A DNA stretch of 10,240 nucleotides from assembly GCA_026400415.1 (NCBI GenBank), contig JAPLPA010000300.1:5070-15309 (forward strand), given 5' to 3'. Position 1 is the stretch's first letter, and the number at the start of each line of letters is the position of its first letter. The notes beneath the pieces were generated by a model. That model was not told where the DNA came from. It saw nothing but the letters and a program-made list of their open reading frames with translations, and made no database searches. The DNA comes from Afipia sp. Its GTDB lineage: Bacteria; Pseudomonadota; Alphaproteobacteria; Rhizobiales; Xanthobacteraceae. Of the stretch, positions 6,790-10,240 are shown one piece after another. The translations under genes and the position numbers were made by a program.

Positions 6790-7317
6790 TTACTTCTTGG
6801 CGCGCGCGATGCCTTCGAGAATAAGCTTCTGCGCATCCTCGGCCCCGCCCCAGCGAATGACCTTTACCCATTTCTTGGGTTCAAGGTCTTTGTAGTGCTC
6901 GAAGAAATGCTGGATCTGCTGCAACGTTATTTCGGGAAGGTCACTGTAGGTCTTCACCTTGTCGTAGCGCTGCGTGAGCTTCGATGTTGGTACCGCGATG
7001 ATCTTCTCATCACCGCCGGCTTCATCCTCCATCAACAGCACCCCGACGGGACGGACAGCGATCACTGCGCCGGGAAAGATAGCGCGCGTGTTGGCGACCA
7101 ACACGTCGCAAGGGTCGCCGTCGCCTGACAGTGTGTGCGGAATGAAACCGTAATTTCCCGGATAGCGCATCGCTGTGTAAAGGAAACGATCGACCACCAG
7201 TGCGCCGGACTCCTTGTCCATTTCGTACTTAATCGGTTCGCCGCCAATCGGCACCTCGATGATGACGTTCACCTCATGGGGCGGGTTGCTGCCGATGGAA
7301 ATGGCGTCGATACGCAT
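6790..7317 (-). CDS. ppa: inorganic pyrophosphatase (family I)
   Basis: A 175-residue cytoplasmic enzyme that hydrolyses pyrophosphate to phosphate, pulling biosynthetic reactions forward. It has the normal length for a bacterial family I enzyme. The metal-binding signature 'DGDPCDVLV' gives Asp66, Asp68 and Asp71, with Asp103 (GGDEKI) further on, matching the E. coli Asp65/67/70/102 set. 'YEMDKESG' (Lys35) and 'RFLYTAMRYPGNYGFIP' are also typical. ATG 7317 begins the conserved 'MRIDAI' start; the ribosome site is weak. It lies 60 nt after the GNAT gene, separated by a stem-loop, and is followed closely by the M20 peptidase, with which it is probably co-transcribed. Confidence 0.97.
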   Translation of the reverse strand: MRIDAISIGSNPPHEVNVIIEVPIGGEPIKYEMDKESGALVVDRFLYTAMRYPGNYGFIPHTLSGDGDPCDVLVANTRAIFPGAVIAVRPVGVLLMEDEAGGDEKIIAVPTSKLTQRYDKVKTYSDLPEITLQQIQHFFEHYKDLEPKKWVKVIRWGGAEDAQKLILEGIARAKK

Positions 7318-7358
7318 CGCGGGTCAGGCCTGTCTGAAATCTGGAAAATGGACTGAGA

Positions 7359-7380
7359 TGATTCGCGAGACCGCGAATCA
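7359..7380 (-). terminator. stem-loop at the end of the GNAT gene, possible terminator
   Basis: A perfect 9-bp stem (TGATTCGCG / CGCGAATCA) with a 4-nt loop. It begins at the TGA stop codon of the GNAT gene and lies before ppa. No T-run follows on the minus strand, so it may be a weak or Rho-assisted terminator or an mRNA-stabilising hairpin. Each arm holds a GANTC site, the CcrM methylation target in alphaproteobacteria. Confidence 0.45.
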
Positions 7381-7890
7381 GGAATTCCACGCGAACGCGA
7401 CCTTGTCGAGCGACTTAGAGCCGAACGATTCGGATGAACGCGCGACCATGCGACCGCCGAGGGTGCGGTAGAAATCAACCGCCGGTTCGTTGTCCGACAA
7501 CGCCCAGATCACCATGCTCTTGAGACCGCTCTGCACCAGATCGCGCTTGGCGGAGGTGAACAGGCGGCGGCCGAAGCCGAGACCTTGAAACTCCGGACGC
7601 AGGTAAAGCTCGTAGATTTCGCCTTCGAAATGCAAGCTGCGCGCGCGGTTGCGGCCGTAATTCGCATAGCCCGCAACCCGATCGCCGAACGACAGAACGC
7701 TGACGCGGCTGCCTTTGCGAATCGCCGAATCCCACCAGTTCGGACCACGGCGATTGATGAGCTTTTCGAGTTCGGCGCCGGGAATGATTCCCTGATAGGC
7801 GGCGCGCCACGCTTCGTCATGCGTGGCGGCAATCGCCGTCGCATCGGACGCCCTGGCCGGACGGACCTCGATAAGGATCGTGCTGCTCAT
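7378..7890 (-). CDS. GNAT family N-acetyltransferase
   Basis: A 170-residue single-domain acetyltransferase that would move an acetyl group from acetyl-CoA to an amine of an unknown acceptor. The acetyl-CoA pyrophosphate-binding motif A is at about residues 93-110, 'YELYLRPEFQGLGFGRRLF', with the Q-x-x-G-x-G/A pattern in QGLGFG. Motif B is near 'VIWALSDNEPAVDFYRTLGG' (about 127-146), where the DNxxAxxFY pattern is clear. ATG 7890 starts 'MSSTILIEVRPARASDA', where the first beta strand begins. An upstream start at 7932 would add 14 residues with cysteines not typical of the fold. No strong ribosome site is seen. A stem-loop begins at its stop codon. It is divergent from the secreted hydrolase. 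Confidence 0.9.
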   Translation of the reverse strand: MSSTILIEVRPARASDATAIAATHDEAWRAAYQGIIPGAELEKLINRRGPNWWDSAIRKGSRVSVLSFGDRVAGYANYGRNRARSLHFEGEIYELYLRPEFQGLGFGRRLFTSAKRDLVQSGLKSMVIWALSDNEPAVDFYRTLGGRMVARSSESFGSKSLDKVAFAWNS

Positions 7891-7976
7891 ACTGCAATCA
7901 AAGCAAGTCGCAGCGCGCCCTTCAAGGTCCATCCTTAATTATCGGTTAACATGTGGGGTTTTTGCACCATGTGTTG

Positions 7977-7995
7977 CTTTCGCGTGTGACGAAAG
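7977..7995. promoter_or_regulatory. small inverted repeat in the divergent intergenic region
   Basis: CTTTCG and CGAAAG form a 6-bp inverted repeat around 7 nt, in the 168-nt region between the divergent GNAT and secreted hydrolase genes. It could be an operator or a leader hairpin. The AT-rich stretch at about 7934-7965 in the same gap is the likely place for promoters, but I could not assign convincing -35/-10 pairs. Confidence 0.25.
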
Positions 7996-8058
7996 AGGAC
8001 AGGAAAACACAGTCAGCGGCTTGGCTTGGCGTTGGGCGGCGGGCCATGATCCCCCAAC

Positions 8059-9042
8059 ATGAGAAAACTGGAATTGCTCAAAGCTGTCCCGCTCGCTCTG
8101 GCGGTTAGCCTTTCGTATGCGGCGCCTGCTGCAGCGCAAGCAAAGCTTCTGCAAAAACTCGAGCAGAAACTCGGGCTGCAACCCAAAGTCGGCGCGCAGG
8201 GAGCCGAGGGATCGCCGAATCACCGGCAGGAATGGCTGCTGCCGACGGCAGACCAGATTACCATGTCGCGGGCGATCCTGTTCCGGCCCGAAGGCAAGGG
8301 CCCATTCCGGTTGGCGTTGATCGCTCATGCATCTCCGCCGACGCGCGAGGCCCGTGCAAAGATGTCGCAGCCGGAATATCCGGCCCTCGCAGCCACTCTC
8401 GTTGCGCGAGGATTCGCAGTGATCGTCCCGCAGCGTCTCGGCCACGGCAAAACCGGCGGCCCTTATCTGGAAGACCCCGAAGGCTGCGACAGCGGCGAAT
8501 ACGTTTTGTCCGCGCAGGCGACTGGCGAGGCGATCGAAGCTGCGATGAATTTCATGCGCGGGCAGCCCTTCATCCGCAAGGACGCCGCCGTGATCGTCGG
8601 CGAAGACGCCGGGGGATGGGGCGCACTATATCTTGCCGACCAAAGTGCGAAAAATGTCTCGGCGATTGTCGTGTTCGCGCCGGGCAGGGGTGGGCGGAAG
8701 GACAATCGTGCCGGCGCAGTCTGCGCGCCGGACAAGTTGATCGCTGCCGTGACCGATTTCGGCGACGGCGCGAAGGTGCCGGTGACGTGGTTCGTCGCGC
8801 AAAACGATTCCTACTTCACACCGGATTTCTCGAAGCAGATGGCGGATGCCTTCGCCGAGGAAGCGGGTGCTGTCGATTTCCAAATTGTGCCGCCCTATGG
8901 CGACGAAGGACACGCGCTGGCGACGACGGGCGATCAAGCTTTGATGGAGCAGTTGCTTGCGAACGTGAAGGGGTTGGCGCTTCAGGCGCCGACATCTCCG
9001 GTCGCGCCGACGCAAGGCGTTGCGGCGAAGGGGAAGCAGTAA
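8059..9042 (+). CDS. secreted alpha/beta hydrolase (dienelactone-hydrolase-like) with Asp at the nucleophile position
   Basis: A 327-residue exported protein. Residues 1 to about 27 are a Sec signal peptide ending 'AAPAAAQA'. The mature part has an alpha/beta-hydrolase layout: 'LALIAHASPP' near residue 85 (oxyanion region), 'PQRLGHGKTGG' near 124, a nucleophile elbow at about 178-188, an acid Asp250 in 'VAQNDSYFTP' and His285 in 'DEGHAL'. The elbow reads G-E-D-A-G-G-W-G, so Asp183 (codon GAC, 8605-8607) stands where Ser, or Cys in true dienelactone hydrolases, is expected. Asp nucleophiles occur in haloalkane dehalogenases and epoxide hydrolases; otherwise the protein may be inactive or have a different role. 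ATG 8059 is the first start after an in-frame TGA at 8047 and gives the signal peptide directly. No clear ribosome site is seen. The C-terminal 20 residues are a low-complexity Ala/Pro/Lys tail. Confidence 0.85.
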   Translation: MRKLELLKAVPLALAVSLSYAAPAAAQAKLLQKLEQKLGLQPKVGAQGAEGSPNHRQEWLLPTADQITMSRAILFRPEGKGPFRLALIAHASPPTREARAKMSQPEYPALAATLVARGFAVIVPQRLGHGKTGGPYLEDPEGCDSGEYVLSAQATGEAIEAAMNFMRGQPFIRKDAAVIVGEDAGGWGALYLADQSAKNVSAIVVFAPGRGGRKDNRAGAVCAPDKLIAAVTDFGDGAKVPVTWFVAQNDSYFTPDFSKQMADAFAEEAGAVDFQIVPPYGDEGHALATTGDQALMEQLLANVKGLALQAPTSPVAPTQGVAAKGKQ

Positions 9043-9056
9043 TTGAAATTTAAACT

Positions 9057-9061
9057 AGGAG
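9057..9061 (+). promoter_or_regulatory. ribosome binding site of the small AT-rich gene
   Basis: AGGAG lies 7 nt before ATG 9069. It supports this start over the TTG at 9063 and supports the small gene being translated. Confidence 0.75.
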
Positions 9062-9068
9062 ATTGGAA

Positions 9069-9302
9069 ATGGCTTTGATACGCAATTTCGAGTTGGGCAC
9101 AATGACACGCAACTCAATCCACGATCCGATTGACGCAACATATACAATTATCAGAACTGACGATCGAAGCTTCGTGCAGATTGATACTTTCGGCAGAGAT
9201 TCGCGAGAAATCCCAGGAAAGAAAAGTCAAACAATTCAATTGGACAAGAATTCCGGATTACAACTCATAAAAATTCTCAAAGACGCATTTCAAGCCGATT
9301 GA
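9069..9302 (+). CDS. small conserved-type protein, unknown function, low GC
   Basis: A 77-residue soluble protein without signal peptide or membrane segment. The core 'FVQIDTFGRDSREIPGKKSQ' followed by 'TIQLDKNSGLQLIKILKDAF' reads as beta strands then a helix. It resembles, from memory, a small family scattered across proteobacteria with a 'PGKKSQ-x-QLD' motif and no known function. I give it no activity. ATG 9069 has an excellent AGGAG site. By hand count the gene is about 41% GC against roughly 60% for its neighbours, suggesting acquisition by transfer. It begins 26 nt after the secreted hydrolase gene. Its last 13 bases overlap the end of the opposing amine oxidase gene. Confidence 0.75.
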   Translation: MALIRNFELGTMTRNSIHDPIDATYTIIRTDDRSFVQIDTFGRDSREIPGKKSQTIQLDKNSGLQLIKILKDAFQAD

Positions 9303-10240
9303 TTTTTCGTCGCTAGGATCAACTCTCCCGCAGCCCTAACCCCGGTCTCCTGCGCACCGTGCGCGGTCGAAAAAAAATACGGCGAGGTAGCTTCGCCCGC
9401 GAAAAACAACCGATCATCGACAGGCGTTGCCAGAACCGCGCGCTTGTCGGCATGCCCGGGCAGCGCATGGGAGTACGATCCTCGCGCGAATGTGTCATGC
9501 GCCCATCGCGATTCGCCAAGCGGCTTGAGCTTGCGCCGATAATCCGATCCCAACAGCGCCGCGATTTCGTCGATGCTTGCAGCCATCAATGCGCCTTCGC
9601 CTGCGTCTTCAAGTTCGCGCGCGTAGCGCCCGCCGAAAAATCCTTCGATGCAGTTCTGGCCGAAGGGCCGTAAATGATACGTCCCCATCGCAGTTCGCAT
9701 GGTTGCAGCGCGAAGGCTGCCGTCTTTCGGCAATTCGTTGGGGCCGCCGAGTGCTAGCATGGTTTTGTCGGCTAATCCGAGCGGCAGATTTGCAGCAGCG
9801 TTTACCTTCTCTGGCAAAGCGGGATGAAACCGAATTGCTTCATCTGCGATCAGATTGGTCGGCACGGTGACGATGATTTTTTTCGCGTTGATCGTTCCGC
9901 TCGATGTTTCGATCCGGACGTGCGCGCCCGAGTGATCGATCAGCGACACTTGCGTATTGAGTGATACGCGACACGGCGCGCCGTAGGCCACGATCAGTGC
10001 GCCGTAGCCGCGCCGCACGCGCCAATTTATTTCCGTGTCTTCATACGCATCCATGTCGAGAATCGACACCTGATCTAGCTCCGCGCCGTTCACGTAAGTT
10101 GAGATGGCATCGATCATGGGATTCCAGCGATTGCCGGCTTCGAGATATTGATTTGCCGCGCTGTCGCGTCCGGTCTGCGCGGCCTTCTCTGCGCGCTCGT
10201 AAAAGGCATCGAGCGAGGCGATAAAGTCAGCACGCTCGGC
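9290..10240 (-). CDS. flavin-containing amine oxidase family protein, 5' truncated by the window
   Basis: The C-terminal 316 residues of an FAD-dependent amine oxidase-type enzyme. The frame stays open from the internal ATG at 10117 to the right edge (GNRWNP and upstream), so the true start and the N-terminal GxGxxG FAD-binding motif lie outside. Visible hallmarks are 'RVRRGYGALIVAYG', the 'AKKIIVTVPTNLI' strand of the FAD domain (family pattern: VIVTVP), and the C-terminal FAD motif 'RLFFAGEATSPYFFSTAHGA' with 'QETGVRAAGEL' after it. Such enzymes oxidise amines to imines with release of hydrogen peroxide; the substrate here is unknown. The aromatic 'SPYFFSTAHGA' segment would line the active site next to the flavin. 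The gene ends at TGA 9292-9290, within the last 13 bases of the opposing small gene. Confidence 0.92.
   Translation of the reverse strand, partial: AERADFIASLDAFYERAEKAAQTGRDSAANQYLEAGNRWNPMIDAISTYVNGAELDQVSILDMDAYEDTEINWRVRRGYGALIVAYGAPCRVSLNTQVSLIDHSGAHVRIETSSGTINAKKIIVTVPTNLIADEAIRFHPALPEKVNAAANLPLGLADKTMLALGGPNELPKDGSLRAATMRTAMGTYHLRPFGQNCIEGFFGGRYARELEDAGEGALMAASIDEIAALLGSDYRRKLKPLGESRWAHDTFARGSYSHALPGHADKRAVLATPVDDRLFFAGEATSPYFFSTAHGAQETGVRAAGELILATKNQSA

Noticed and set aside
5798..6895. 365-residue open frame on the plus strand
   Set aside because: It is antisense to the M20 peptidase and ppa, which have clear catalytic motifs. Its product is Arg/Asp-rich and shows no recognisable domain, as expected for a shadow in GC-rich DNA.
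7864..7890. TTGAAG/TTTGAT promoter for the GNAT gene
   Set aside because: The pair has a plausible 17-nt spacing but lies so close to ATG 7890 that the mRNA would have almost no leader; four-of-six matches are expected by chance.
8232..9053. 273-residue open frame on the plus strand within the secreted hydrolase
   Set aside because: It runs in another frame of a gene with a signal peptide and alpha/beta-hydrolase motifs. Its product is a low-complexity Arg-rich string.

Overview
The window looks like ordinary chromosome from an alphaproteobacterium of the Bradyrhizobium / Afipia / Rhodopseudomonas / Nitrobacter group. I judge this from the roughly 60% GC coding style and from remembered similarity of the TerB, YggT, FolD, GATase and M20 proteins to members of that group. 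No database search was possible, so the assignment is inference.

Layout, left to right. A truncated TerB-like gene (+) enters from the left edge. Next is a short-chain dehydrogenase (+) whose reading frame is broken about 110 nt after its start codon. A class I glutamine amidotransferase (+) follows and meets, tail to tail with one base between, an alpha/beta-hydrolase–OsmC fusion (-). Upstream of the fusion, on the same strand, is tRNA-Ala(CGC) with a recognisable promoter. A plus-strand pair, yggT-like and folD, follows with only 7 nt between them. FolD is convergent with a small secreted two-cysteine protein (-). A minus-strand series then reads, in transcription order, GNAT acetyltransferase, inorganic pyrophosphatase (ppa) and a membrane-anchored M20 metallopeptidase. 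The last two are 20 nt apart and probably co-transcribed; a 9-bp stem-loop separates GNAT from ppa. Divergently, a secreted alpha/beta hydrolase (+) is followed by an AT-rich small gene (+), whose 3' end overlaps the 3' end of a flavin amine oxidase (-) running off the right edge.

Most genes are housekeeping or general metabolic: one-carbon folate metabolism (folD), pyrophosphate removal (ppa), an envelope protein (yggT), decoding (tRNA-Ala) and thiol-peroxide defence (OsmC). I see no phage, transposon, CRISPR array or defence island, and no clear new multi-gene system. The points most worth a second look are the Asp at the nucleophile-elbow position of the secreted hydrolase, the frameshift in the SDR gene, the altered PGGVGPMT signature in FolD, the inverted repeat across the yggT/folD junction, and the roughly 41% GC small gene at 9069-9302.
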